The notes beneath the pieces were generated by a model, which saw only the letters and a program-made list of their open reading frames with translations, ran no database searches and was not told where the DNA came from. A program made the position numbers and the translations under genes. Positions 1 through 9,323 of a DNA stretch of 64,000 nt are shown piece by piece. The DNA is taken from assembly GCF_003634215.1 (NCBI RefSeq), contig NZ_RBWX01000007.1:1350945-1414944 (forward strand), in the 5' to 3' direction. The stretch is from Sphingosinicella microcystinivorans. GTDB taxonomy: Bacteria; Pseudomonadota; Alphaproteobacteria; Sphingomonadales; Sphingomonadaceae. Positions within the stretch are counted from its first letter, which is position 1; each line of letters begins with the position of its first letter.

Positions 1-63
1 AAGCGCGGCGACGTTCCGATAAGACTCGCTCACTGTCCAACCGCCTGCGTCTGCGTCCATCAT
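1..63 (-). CDS. N-terminal fragment of a minus-strand gene cut by the window edge
   Basis: Reading leftward from tandem ATG codons at 63-61 and 60-58 there are about 20 open codons to the window edge, translating as MDADAGGWTVSESYRNVAAL. A weak purine-rich stretch (AAGAAG) lies just upstream on the minus strand. The peptide is too short to assign a family. It would be divergent from the porin gene at 422. The start and even the reality of the gene need the sequence left of the window. Confidence 0.35.
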   Translation of the reverse strand, partial: MMDADAGGWTVSESYRNVAAL

Positions 64-421
64 CCCATGCTTCTTAGGCGGCAGGCGTGAAAAACGCCTT
101 AAACGCCAACACCATCGCTTTTTTTCGCGCAAGGCGTATTTTTGCGTTGCAACATATCGTGCTGCGGCGCAATATGATCATGCCTATATGGCAATCCTCC
201 CCAAGGATTTGACTAGAGGGTCGGCGGTGACGCCGGCCCTTCTTTCTGTCTGGAATCAGACTGTTGCGCGAAAGCATCAGCTACGTTGCAACTTTGTGAC
301 CCCGAGGGCAAAACCGCTTGTGCGTTGCCAAAGCGTGGTCAACACTTCCCCTCGAAGCATGAGCTTCGGAACGACCCCTCCCAGGGCGAGCAGCGATCAA
401 AGCTGAAATGAAGGTGGAGGA
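64..421. other. Intergenic region between the left-edge gene and the porin gene
   Basis: About 358 bases without a convincing gene. Short open frames on both strands here have no recognisable family and mostly mirror each other. The right end carries the Shine-Dalgarno stretch GAAGGTGGAGG of the porin gene. Promoters for two divergent genes should lie here, but no confident -35/-10 pair was identified. Confidence 0.5.
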
Positions 422-1195
422 ATGATGAAAAAGGGAATTCGTAGCCGCGCGATCTCGACGACCGTGCTTGCGGCTGCAACGCTTGTCGGCAGCCTCGCAG
501 TGGCGGCTCCGGCCTTCGCTCAAGACGCGGAAGCGACCAGCGATTGGGAAATCTCCGGCAACGCGGGCATTTTCTCGCAATACCGTTGGCGCGGCATTTC
601 GCTTTCGGATGAGGACGTGGCATTCCAGGGCGGCATCGACGCTGCGCATTCAAGCGGCTTCTATGTCGGCACCTGGGGTTCGAGCCTCGCCGGTTATGGC
701 TCTTACGGTGGCTCCAACACTGAAATCGACGTCTACGCGGGCTATGCCGGCGAAGCGGGCGGCTTCGGTTACGACATCGGCGCCATCTGGTATCTCTATC
801 CGGGCACCAGCGGTACGGACGTGGTGGAAATCACGGCCTCGCTGAGCAAGGAACTCGGCCCGGTCGGCGCGAGCGTGGGCGTGGCCTATGCACCCAAGCA
901 GGACTCGCTCAGCAGCGACGACAGCTTCTATCTCTACACGGACTGGAGTGCCGCCATTCCGAATACCCCGGTCTCGCTCAACGCGCACCTCGGCTACACC
1001 GACGGCTCGCTCTCGATCGACCGCGGGTTCTCGACCGACGGCGACTATCTCGACTGGTCGCTGGGCGCGTCGGTGTCCTACGACAAGCTGACGCTTGGCG
1101 TCTCCTACGTCGATACGGACGTGAAGGGCGGCGACCCGTCGATCAACAAGATCACGGACGCGGCGATCATCGTTTCGCTGACCGCAGCGTTCTGA
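422..1195 (+). CDS. TorF-family putative porin (outer-membrane protein)
   Basis: A 257-residue protein with a clear signal peptide (Lys/Arg start, hydrophobic core, cleavage near APAFAQ-D at residue 34). The rest is rich in Gly, Tyr, Ser and alternating beta-strand pattern and ends in Phe, as outer-membrane barrels do. The segment SQYRWRGISLSD around residues 52-63 is the hallmark of the family called TorF or gcw_chp, found in alpha- and gammaproteobacteria. The length fits the family (about 220-260). The strong GGAGG box at 416-420 suits ATG 425 slightly better than ATG 422. In sphingomonads this porin often sits beside glutamine synthetase and PII genes, as here, which suggests a link with nitrogen uptake; that link is inference. 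A strong terminator follows. Confidence 0.85.
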   Translation: MMKKGIRSRAISTTVLAAATLVGSLAVAAPAFAQDAEATSDWEISGNAGIFSQYRWRGISLSDEDVAFQGGIDAAHSSGFYVGTWGSSLAGYGSYGGSNTEIDVYAGYAGEAGGFGYDIGAIWYLYPGTSGTDVVEITASLSKELGPVGASVGVAYAPKQDSLSSDDSFYLYTDWSAAIPNTPVSLNAHLGYTDGSLSIDRGFSTDGDYLDWSLGASVSYDKLTLGVSYVDTDVKGGDPSINKITDAAIIVSLTAAF

Positions 1196-1223
1196 TCCGA
1201 TAAAATAATCGTCACGGGGAAAG

Positions 1224-1256
1224 CCCCGGAAGTCGCAGGACTTCCGGGGTTTTTCT
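1224..1256 (+). terminator. Rho-independent terminator of the porin gene
   Basis: A perfect 11-bp stem (CCCCGGAAGTC paired with GACTTCCGGGG) with a four-base loop GCAG is followed directly by TTTTTCTTT. It begins 28 bases after the porin stop codon. Confidence 0.93.
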
Positions 1257-1305
1257 TTATGCTGACTAGCTTGCGCTTAAATGGCTGTTAGTTCAGTTTT
1301 CTGAA

Positions 1306-2763
1306 GTGAACGACGCGTCCCGCCCTTTTGTGCGATACCTGATGATAGGTGCTGCCATTTTGATTGGTAGCCCTGTTATGGCCGTTACCGCCTCAAGGGC
1401 ATCTGATCCTGAAGTTGTAATCGACACTTTGGCGAACGAAGCGATCGACGCCGCGTTGTCTCTGCCACCAGGCTACAAGCGTGATACAGTGCTTCGTACT
1501 GTTTCACGGAACTTGCGGTGGTTCGGACAGCCGGAGGCTGGCGGGCGCGCTGCGCGAGCGATGACAGATGGGGGTGTGGAAGAAATTCCTCCCGGCTCGA
1601 AAATTGGTTCGCATCGCCGTATTCCTTATCGAGAGGCGTTTCCTAGGGCTGATCCCTGTGATGCCGGGCTGTGGCGACAGGCGGATGGCGGTGTGGCAAC
1701 GACACCACGGGAACGTGAGGCCTGGGCCGAAACATGCCTGGTCACGCGCGACTTTCACTGGGAAGGCTACCCGTCGATCGAGCAGTACCGTTCAGCGGCT
1801 GAAGGTTTGCCAGCGGGGGAGGTAAAAGCCACGCTTCTTATGTTCCTGAGCAATTACCACAACGTGGACGCGTTACGCTTCGTAAAGAGCGAATTTGATC
1901 ACGATGAAAAGCAACTGCCGCAGCGTGTTCGGAGGGAATTGGCAAAAAGGCTTGCCGAACCGGCGATCCTGTATCGGTTGGGTTTCAAGGACAAGGCGCT
2001 CGCTTCAGCACGCGCAGTCGACACCTTCGCTCCCAAGGCGGATTTTATCCGCCTGCTGATCACTGTGGGCGACGTGAGCAATGCGGTCGCCGTATTTGAT
2101 CAGCTTTCCGATACACCGCCAAAGTTCGGCCAAAGTTGCTTTGATTGGTTCTTACAACTCGACCTATCGCGTCTGGGCCATTCTTCGGCTCCTGTGGAAG
2201 GACTTGGAAAGTTTCTGGACGAAATTTCAGGCTCGCCTCTTTTCCATCGCATTTGTCCAAAAGGCTTGGACGCCCAACTCTACGTTGAGCATCTTCTTTC
2301 AGCGGGCCGTTTTGAGTCTGCTATCGAGCGTGCGCGTCAGGAAAAATCCGACCCGTTCCTTCTGATCAAGGCACTTCTTGAAGTCGGACGTGAGAATTTC
2401 CGCAGGAACGACCGAACTGCGGCGAGGGAGCGAGCGTTGGAGGCAGCGGCGGCTTTACCGCCTTTCGATCCTGGTGACCCGATGGGTCCGAGCGACAGAG
2501 GTATATACGTTATAAAGGTGGATGAGCCGAAGCGGCCGCCACGGAATTTTGGGGAAGTATCGGGCAATACTGCGCGGAGATTTGAAGTGATTAGGCTCCT
2601 GGCGGCAACCGGAGCCTTGACCGAAGCAGATGCCTTGGCACGGAAGCAGCCGGACGGAGCGCTGCGAGCGGTGGCGTTGTCCGCTGCGGTTGCAGGACGC
2701 GCCGGTATTCGATTTGACGATCAAGCCCCCGTTCTCAGCACGATCAGCAAAGAAGATCTCTAG
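1306..2763 (+). CDS. Exported helical-repeat protein of unknown function
   Basis: A 485-residue protein opening with GTG at 1306; ATG 1342 (residue 13) is an alternative that would put the start right at the hydrophobic core. Residues 12-32 form a signal peptide ending near SRA. The mature part is almost wholly alpha-helical with paired Ala-rich helices (for example around residues 200-260 and 330-380), which resembles a TPR-like solenoid. No catalytic motif was recognised. Codon use looks softer and more AT-rich than in glnA or the porin, which hints at separate acquisition. It stands alone between the porin and convergent glnA. Periplasmic or envelope scaffolding is a guess only. Confidence 0.7.
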   Translation: MNDASRPFVRYLMIGAAILIGSPVMAVTASRASDPEVVIDTLANEAIDAALSLPPGYKRDTVLRTVSRNLRWFGQPEAGGRAARAMTDGGVEEIPPGSKIGSHRRIPYREAFPRADPCDAGLWRQADGGVATTPREREAWAETCLVTRDFHWEGYPSIEQYRSAAEGLPAGEVKATLLMFLSNYHNVDALRFVKSEFDHDEKQLPQRVRRELAKRLAEPAILYRLGFKDKALASARAVDTFAPKADFIRLLITVGDVSNAVAVFDQLSDTPPKFGQSCFDWFLQLDLSRLGHSSAPVEGLGKFLDEISGSPLFHRICPKGLDAQLYVEHLLSAGRFESAIERARQEKSDPFLLIKALLEVGRENFRRNDRTAARERALEAAAALPPFDPGDPMGPSDRGIYVIKVDEPKRPPRNFGEVSGNTARRFEVIRLLAATGALTEADALARKQPDGALRAVALSAAVAGRAGIRFDDQAPVLSTISKEDL

Positions 2764-2903
2764 CTTATCTGAGCAGATTTCCTTGTGTTGACGGCAGCCA
2801 GCGACAGTTTGCGTCATTACCGTTCCCCGCCGAAGATCCTCGTTGCGGTTTTCATTATCTTACAAATGTAGCTTTGCACATTTTGGGAAGTGCAGCTCAA
2901 ATG

Positions 2904-2933
2904 AAAAGGGGCCCGCGCTTTCGCGCGAGCCCC
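2904..2933 (-). terminator. Rho-independent terminator of glnA
   Basis: Read on the minus strand, GGGGCTCGCGC, loop GAAA, GCGCGGGCCCC and then TTTT form a strong GC-rich hairpin with a short U-run, about 20 bases after the glnA stop codon. One unpaired step (T opposite G) is tolerated. Confidence 0.88.
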
Positions 2934-2954
2934 TGAACGGCCCAAATCCCCCGA

Positions 2955-4367
2955 TCAGGCCGAATAGTACATGTCGAATTCGACAGGCGACGGCGCCATT
3001 TCCCAGCGCTGCACTTCGTGCATCTTCAGGTCGATGAAGCTGTCGATCATCTCGTCGGTGAAGACACCGCCGCGCGTGAAGACCTTGCGGTTCTTGTCGA
3101 GGTTGACGAGCGCCTCACGCAGCGAGCCGCAGACGGTCGGCACCTTCTTCAGTTCCTTCGGCGGAAGGTCGTAGAGGTTCTTGTCCATCGGCTGGCCCGG
3201 GTGGATGCGGTTCTCGATGCCGTCGAGGCCGGCCATCAGGATCGCGGCGTAGCAGAGGTAGGGGTTCGCCGTGGCATCCGGGAAGCGGAACTCGACGCGG
3301 CGGCTCTTCGGGCCCGTGCCGTAGGGAATACGGCAGGAGGCCGAACGGTTGCGGCTGGAATAGGCCAGCAGCACCGGCGCTTCGAAGCCCGGAACGAGAC
3401 GCTTGTAGCTGTTCGTCGAGGGGTTCGTGAACGCGTTCAGCGCCTTGGCGTGCTTGATGACGCCGCCGATGAAGAACAGCGCGGTTTCCGAAAGACCGGC
3501 GTAGCCGTCGCCCGAAAAGAGCGGCTTGCCTTTCTTCCAGATCGAGATGTGCGTGTGCATTCCCGAGCCGTTGTCGTCCTTGATCGGCTTGGGCATGAAT
3601 GTTGCCGTTTTGCCATAGGCGTGCGCGACGTTGTGCACGACGTACTTGTAGATCTGCATCCGGTCGGCGGTCTGGACGAGCGTGCCGAAGGTGAGGCCGA
3701 GCTCGTGCTGCGCTGCAGCAACTTCGTGATGGTGCTTGTCCATAGGCAGGCCCATTTCGAGCATCACGGAGACCATTTCCGAACGAAGGTCGTGGCACGG
3801 ATCAACCGGCGCGACGGGGAAGTAGCCGCCCTTGGCGCGCGGACGGTGACCCATGTTGCCTTCGTCGTACTCGCGGCCGGTGTTGGTCGGCAGCTCGATG
3901 TCGTCGATCTTGTAGCCCGAGCCGTTGTAGCCGTTCTCGAAGCGCACATCGTCGAAGACGAAGAACTCTGCTTCGGGGCCAACGTAGGCGGTGTCGCCGA
4001 CGCCCGTGTTGCCGAGGAACGCTTCGGCGCGCTTGGCGACCGAGCGCGGATCGGACCCGTAGAGCTCGCCCGTCGCCGGATCGACGACGTCGCAGAACAC
4101 GATCAGCATCGGTGTCGCCGAGAACGGATCCACATAGACCGCATCAAGGTCCGGCTTCAGGATCATGTCGGACTCGTTGATGGCCTTCCAGCCGTCGATC
4201 GAGGAGCCGTCGAACATGATGCCGTCGGTCAGCATGTCCTCGTCCACCACGCCGGCGCACATCGCCATGTGGTGCCATTTGCCCCGGATGTCGGTGAAGC
4301 GGACATCGAGCCACTCGATCTCCTTGTCCTTGATCATCTTCAGAACGTCGGCTGGTTTGTTCGCCAT
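2955..4367 (-). CDS. glnA: Glutamine synthetase type I (GS-I beta)
   Basis: A cytoplasmic dodecameric enzyme that makes glutamine from glutamate, ammonia and ATP. The 470-residue length is typical. Visible hallmarks are [10 protein letters not shown] (residues 51-60), the metal-site stretch [11 protein letters not shown] (129-139), [10 protein letters not shown] (266-274), and the ATP-binding [10 protein letters not shown] region (260-269). Tyr399 within KNLYDLPP is the adenylylation site, so GlnE-type control is expected. The start ATG at 4367 has AGGAAAGG just upstream. It lies 56 bases downstream of glnB on the same strand, so the two are probably co-transcribed, and it ends at a strong terminator. 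Confidence 0.98.
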   Translation of the reverse strand: MANKPADVLKMIKDKEIEWLDVRFTDIRGKWHHMAMCAGVVDEDMLTDGIMFDGSSIDGWKAINESDMILKPDLDAVYVDPFSATPMLIVFCDVVDPATGELYGSDPRSVAKRAEAFLGNTGVGDTAYVGPEAEFFVFDDVRFENGYNGSGYKIDDIELPTNTGREYDEGNMGHRPRAKGGYFPVAPVDPCHDLRSEMVSVMLEMGLPMDKHHHEVAAAQHELGLTFGTLVQTADRMQIYKYVVHNVAHAYGKTATFMPKPIKDDNGSGMHTHISIWKKGKPLFSGDGYAGLSETALFFIGGVIKHAKALNAFTNPSTNSYKRLVPGFEAPVLLAYSSRNRSASCRIPYGTGPKSRRVEFRFPDATANPYLCYAAILMAGLDGIENRIHPGQPMDKNLYDLPPKELKKVPTVCGSLREALVNLDKNRKVFTRGGVFTDEMIDSFIDLKMHEVQRWEMAPSPVEFDMYYSA

Positions 4368-4423
4368 TACTCGCCTTTCCTCTTTTAACCCTGCTGGTGT
4401 GGAGTTTGTTGTCCGTTGATGGT

Positions 4424-4768
<345 letters not shown>

Positions 4769-4823
4769 TTACCCCTTGAACGAAGTTCGATCTGCCCCGG
4801 ATGGGGTATTGCCTTCGCGTAAC

Positions 4824-4838
4824 GCATGATCCGTGCCA
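4824..4838 (-). promoter_or_regulatory. Putative sigma-54 promoter of glnB-glnA
   Basis: On the minus strand the sequence TGGCACGGATCATGC matches the sigma-54 pattern TGGCAC-N5-TTGC, with the invariant GG at -24 and GC at -12 and the correct 10-base spacing. Transcription would start near 4812, leaving a leader of about 50 bases before glnB. This fits known NtrC control of glnBA operons. The NtrC enhancer site was not identified. Confidence 0.55.
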
Positions 4839-5000
4839 GATGCCGCAGTGCCGCAAAGCGCAGGGAAGTGCATTTTCCGGGCAGCGGTTTGGTCGAATGC
4901 TGCACGACTTCCGGGCATCTTGCCTAAAAATTCAGCAGGTGCATGTGCCTCGCTTGACGGCAGGCCGGGGCGACCGTATGTGCGCATCCTCATCGCGTGT

Positions 5001-5078
5001 GGCGACCGTAGCTCAATCGGTTAGAGCGCCGGTTTGTGGTACCGGAGGTTGCGGGTTCGATCCCCGTCGGTCGCCCCA
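5001..5078 (+). tRNA. tRNA-His (anticodon GTG)
   Basis: All cloverleaf parts are present. The acceptor stem is GCGACCG (5002-5008) with CGGTCGC (5068-5074), the D stem GCTC/GAGC, and the anticodon stem CCGGT/ACCGG around loop TTGTGGT with GTG at 5036-5038. The T stem is GCGGG/CCCGT around TTCGATC. The base before the acceptor stem is G (5001) and the discriminator is C (5075), so the G-1:C73 pair that HisRS recognises is encoded. CCA is encoded at 5076-5078. Confidence 0.96.
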
Positions 5079-5108
5079 GTTTTCTCGCTTTTTCAAGCGT
5101 TCTTCCGC

Positions 5109-8100
5109 TCAATAGTCCTTCGACCAGCGCAGGTTGACGCTGGTGCCGCCGAGCGTCGCGACCGACGACAGGATCGAAAGCGCGCGCGTCAGCTCGATCT
5201 CCAGCTGCGTCGCCGTGTAGCCCTGTGCGTCTGTAGCGACCTCCACGTAGACACGATCCGTGATGTATTCGCCTGCTGCAACGGCGGTCTTCTGGCCGGT
5301 GAGCTGGTTCGCTTCCATGATGCGCAGACGATCGAGCCCGACCGCGCGGCGCACGGCGTTGATCGGGTTGATGCCGCCTCCGCCGCCCTGAAGCGAAGCG
5401 ACCGCCCCCGCCAGCTGCAGCGCTTCAGGCGCCGAGAGATTCGAGATCGAGGTACCGAAGAGCACGCGCGAGAGCACTTCGTCCTGCGGCAGTGCAGGGA
5501 TCGACGAGAACGCGATCTCCGGGCGCTGGCCGGTACCGCGGATGGTGATGGTGGCGGTGAGGCCTTCGACGCGCGCCTCTGCCGCGATGTCCACCACGGG
5601 ATCGGGCGGATAGGTGCCGGTGAAGCGCAGCTCGCCGCGCGTGAGGCGGAAGGTCTTGCCTGCGAACTCGTAGTCACCGCGCACGAGTTCGGCGACGCCG
5701 CCGATGCGCGGCGCGGTTGCCGAGCCCTTGATGTCGAGATTCGCCGACCATTCCGAATCGAGGCCCATGCCGCGGACCATGATCTCGTTATTGCCGCGCG
5801 CCTTCACATCGAGCTGCCAGACGGTGGGCTCTGCCGTGCCCTCCGCGACCAACGGGTCTGCGCGCAGGAGTTCCGTATTCTTCTCGCGCACACGGAGCGT
5901 GGGAACTTCGACCTGTGCGGTCTGCCCGATATTGAATCGGGCACGATCGATATTCACGTTGCCCGAGATGATGGCGCCTTCCGGGCTGTTGCTGATCCTC
6001 AAGGGACCGCTCGCCGTCGCCCGGAGGTCGTCGCGATTGAGGATGAGCGCCGATTTCATCACCATCGCAATCTCGATGGGGAAGCCGCGGGCGAACGAAA
6101 GGTCGATGCCGCCGCTGCCGGAAATAGAGCCCGTACCCGCAGTGCCCGAAAACTCGGTGAGTTCCAGGCGTGAGCCCGTGAAACGGCCGGCGAGGCGGAT
6201 ATTGTCCACGACCGTGCCGGTGATCGCGCTTTCGATACGTGATGCCCGCGACCGGACGATGCCGGTGAGCGAGGGATCGCCAAGCTCGCCGTTGATCTCA
6301 AGCGCCACCGCGATGTTGCCGCGTACGCTGAGTGCGCCGACGCCGGTCAAAGGCCAGAGCATTTCAGCAGGGCCGCGCCAGCGGAGCTGGCCCGAGATCG
6401 GCGCCTTCATCAGGCGGTCGAGCCAAGGATCGTCGATACTGCCGGGGATCGAGAGCAGGCGTCCCTGCAGGATGCCAAGGCGCTGGCCGTTATCGAGGAA
6501 GGCGGCGCGCATCACCGCCTTGTTAGCTTCGAGCTGCGCGACGACGGCGAGATCGACGGGCTTCGAGAAGGCCTCGGTCGCGCGCGTGAAATCGGTGACG
6601 CGCAGCTTCGCCGTGCCGCGCGGCAGCGCGCCAGAGGGGAAGATCATGTCGATGCGGCCGCTCGCGGTGCCTGTGAAATTCATGCCCGGCAACGCGAGCT
6701 GAAGCAGGCCGAGACCGGCGGCGTTGAGATCGGTGGTGAGACTGACCGTTTCGCCGAATGTGCCGCTGATCTTGGCCGTGCCCGAAGGCAGGTTGAGCAC
6801 CACGGACGCGAGGTGCCAGCCGTCTTCCGTGCGATCGAGGCGCGCGGGGGCGGCGAGCGCGAACTTCTGGCGCGCGATCGTGCCTTGGCTGGTGACGATA
6901 ATGCTTTCGGGATCGAAGCTCGCGGCAAGATCGAACGTGAAGGGCGCGCCGCGTTCGCCGGTCGCGATGAGCGCGGCGGTGCCTTCGCCCGCCTGCATTT
7001 CGAGCGTGCCCTTCAGCGTTTTCAAGAGCAGCGCCGACTGCTTCAGGCCTTCGATGTCGAAGCGGCCCGAGATTTCGGCACCGGCCTCCCGGAGGACGAT
7101 GTTGCCATCCACCCAGCCGCGCCGGATGGTGGTGCCGCCGCCGAAATCGAGCCGCGCGGCGCGGGCGCCGAGATTGGCGTCAATGCGCTGCACGCCGCCT
7201 TCGGGCGACAGGCGGATTTTCCCGGAGATACCAGCCCCGCGCACATCGAGCACACCTGAAACCGCCGGGGCGCCTTCAACCGCGCGGAGCGGTCCCGTGG
7301 CCGTGAGCCCGGCGATCTCCGCAGCCTCGATGTCGTAAACGGTCTGCGGCGTGCCGGTCAGGATACGGCCGTGCGCCCGCGCGGGCCCTGCGATCGTATC
7401 GGCAAGCGCCGTGAAGGCGTAATTCTCACCCTGCGGCGTGAAGGTGGCGCGGATATCGCGAAGCTCGATGCCTGCCGCGTAGCTCTTGACACGAATCCGT
7501 GCTTCGGGGCGCGTCACGAGGCCGCCGAGTTCCACGTCCATCGGTCCGTAGCGCTCTGAAACGGCATTGCCGGTGAAGCGGATGCGCTGATCCATCGCAT
7601 AGGTGCCGCGGCCGGTGACGCGCATGTCGGGCGAGGTGAGCACGGCATTCGTGAAAGTGACGAGCCCGTCAGGCGTGCGAACGATGTTGGCGACGGCACG
7701 CGGGTTGCCCTGGAAGAGGAAGCTGAGCAGGCCGTTGTCGAGCCGCTTCATTGCGGCATCGGCCTTGCCGCTGATCCGCAGTCGGTTGCCGGCACGCGCA
7801 TCGGGTTCGAACAGCAGCTTTGCCTTGATGTCGGCCATGCCGAGACCGGGGATGACGTAGCGCGGCACCGCGCCGTCCGCGATCACGCTGTAGCGGCCCG
7901 TGCGCGTTTCGATGTTGAGGTCGGCGACGGCAGTGACACGGTCGCTCGACACCTTGAGGCCCTTGCCGGTGATATAGGGGCCATCGAGCGCGATGACGCC
8001 GGTGATGCGCGGATTGGTGGCCAGATCCTCGATAAGCTCGCCGAGCCCGGTAATGCGAAGCGCACGCGCCTCGATCGGAACGGCAAGCTTTTCCTTCGGA

Positions 8101-9323
8101 AGCTCGCCCTTGCCCGTGACCTCGACACGGTCGAGCCGCGTCGTGCCGATGGCGAGCCAGTTGGCGGACAGGCGATAATCGATGAGCGGGCGCGCGAAGG
8201 GGCCGTCGAGCGTCATGGCAAGGCGCATGTCGTCCGCCGTCATCGTCGATATCAGGGCCTTCGGCTGGCGCACAGACGCGCCGACGGAGACCGTTCGGAA
8301 GCGGGATTCCGCGAGGTCTACCGCGCCGTCGAGCTCTAGCCCCACCGACGGCGAGACGATCGAGGCGCGGCCATCGATGACGCGCTCGGCAATTATCGCG
8401 GCGGCATCCACCTCGATCGACGGAGAGCCGAACTTGCGGACGATCCCGCCGATGGCGAGGCCGGGAGAGGCGGTGCCCTTGAGCGCGAAGCGGCCCTCAT
8501 CGGCGCTGAGCGCGAGGTCCATGAGCGGGGCGTCGCCGAGCGTGCCGACGGCCGTGCCGCGCCACTTTTGCCAGCTGCCTTCGCCTTCGATCGTGGCGAC
8601 GAGCGGCTGATCGAGGCCGAGGATGCCGCCGACAACGCCGCCTGCCGGAGCGAGCAGCTTGCCTTCGATGTCGAACACCTTGTCGTCGGGCCGGGCATCG
8701 ACCCGGGCGACGAGCGCGTCGCCGCCGGTGCGCGAGTTGGCACGCAGCGCGGCGAGCAGACGGCCGCTCGCGATGTCGGCGCCGCCCTCTGCCGAAAGCT
8801 GGTGGCGCTTACCGAGCACAGGGGGTTCGAGCGTCAGGTTGCCGATTTCGAAGCCCCCGACATAGATGTCGTAGTCCGGAAGGAGCGGCTTCTCCTCCTT
8901 GCTCGGGATCAGCTTCGGCACCTTGAGCAGCCGCGCCTCCGGCACGACGAGCTTCACGATATGGAGCCGGCGGCTGAACACGGCCTGCGGCCGCCAATCA
9001 AGCTCGACGCGGGGCGCTTCGAGGAAAGGGCCTGCGGGGTCCGACAAGGTGAGACCGTGGACAACGGCAGCGCCGTAGAGCGAGCCGTCGATCCGGTCGA
9101 TGCCGATGCGCAGGCCGGACTCGGGCGTAAGGCCCATGACACGCGCGACAAGCCAGACGCGGCCGCGATCCGTATCGAGCACGGTAAGCGCGGCGGCGAT
9201 CAGCAGCGCGAGGCCGACGACGATGGCGAGAAGCCAGAGGAACCCACGCATCGCATAGGTCCAGAACGGGCGGCTCAGCACCTCGTCCTCGATCTCTTCG
9301 ATGATGCCGTCGCGCCCCTCCAT
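5109..9323 (-). CDS. tamB: Translocation and assembly module protein TamB
   Basis: A 1404-residue inner-membrane-anchored periplasmic protein that works with TamA in inserting outer-membrane proteins; the AsmA-like superfamily to which it belongs is also linked to lipid transfer to the outer membrane. The ATG at 9323 overlaps the tamA stop as TGATG. An open frame continues 5' of this but runs antisense-frame through tamA. The N-terminus has one membrane helix (about residues 22-45), then a long beta-rich body with repeating D-G-R and A-x-L strands. The C-terminal DUF490/TamB domain ends in VNLRWSKDY, with an aromatic-rich end typical of the family. The length is normal for alphaproteobacteria. 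Confidence 0.93.
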   Translation of the reverse strand: MEGRDGIIEEIEDEVLSRPFWTYAMRGFLWLLAIVVGLALLIAAALTVLDTDRGRVWLVARVMGLTPESGLRIGIDRIDGSLYGAAVVHGLTLSDPAGPFLEAPRVELDWRPQAVFSRRLHIVKLVVPEARLLKVPKLIPSKEEKPLLPDYDIYVGGFEIGNLTLEPPVLGKRHQLSAEGGADIASGRLLAALRANSRTGGDALVARVDARPDDKVFDIEGKLLAPAGGVVGGILGLDQPLVATIEGEGSWQKWRGTAVGTLGDAPLMDLALSADEGRFALKGTASPGLAIGGIVRKFGSPSIEVDAAAIIAERVIDGRASIVSPSVGLELDGAVDLAESRFRTVSVGASVRQPKALISTMTADDMRLAMTLDGPFARPLIDYRLSANWLAIGTTRLDRVEVTGKGELPKEKLAVPIEARALRITGLGELIEDLATNPRITGVIALDGPYITGKGLKVSSDRVTAVADLNIETRTGRYSVIADGAVPRYVIPGLGMADIKAKLLFEPDARAGNRLRISGKADAAMKRLDNGLLSFLFQGNPRAVANIVRTPDGLVTFTNAVLTSPDMRVTGRGTYAMDQRIRFTGNAVSERYGPMDVELGGLVTRPEARIRVKSYAAGIELRDIRATFTPQGENYAFTALADTIAGPARAHGRILTGTPQTVYDIEAAEIAGLTATGPLRAVEGAPAVSGVLDVRGAGISGKIRLSPEGGVQRIDANLGARAARLDFGGGTTIRRGWVDGNIVLREAGAEISGRFDIEGLKQSALLLKTLKGTLEMQAGEGTAALIATGERGAPFTFDLAASFDPESIIVTSQGTIARQKFALAAPARLDRTEDGWHLASVVLNLPSGTAKISGTFGETVSLTTDLNAAGLGLLQLALPGMNFTGTASGRIDMIFPSGALPRGTAKLRVTDFTRATEAFSKPVDLAVVAQLEANKAVMRAAFLDNGQRLGILQGRLLSIPGSIDDPWLDRLMKAPISGQLRWRGPAEMLWPLTGVGALSVRGNIAVALEINGELGDPSLTGIVRSRASRIESAITGTVVDNIRLAGRFTGSRLELTEFSGTAGTGSISGSGGIDLSFARGFPIEIAMVMKSALILNRDDLRATASGPLRISNSPEGAIISGNVNIDRARFNIGQTAQVEVPTLRVREKNTELLRADPLVAEGTAEPTVWQLDVKARGNNEIMVRGMGLDSEWSANLDIKGSATAPRIGGVAELVRGDYEFAGKTFRLTRGELRFTGTYPPDPVVDIAAEARVEGLTATITIRGTGQRPEIAFSSIPALPQDEVLSRVLFGTSISNLSAPEALQLAGAVASLQGGGGGINPINAVRRAVGLDRLRIMEANQLTGQKTAVAAGEYITDRVYVEVATDAQGYTATQLEIELTRALSILSSVATLGGTSVNLRWSKDY

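Noticed and set aside
3018-4388. Long open frame (456 codons) on the plus strand
   Set aside because: It lies entirely antisense to glnA, is Arg/Val/Asp-rich as expected for a mirror of a high-GC gene, and has no family match.
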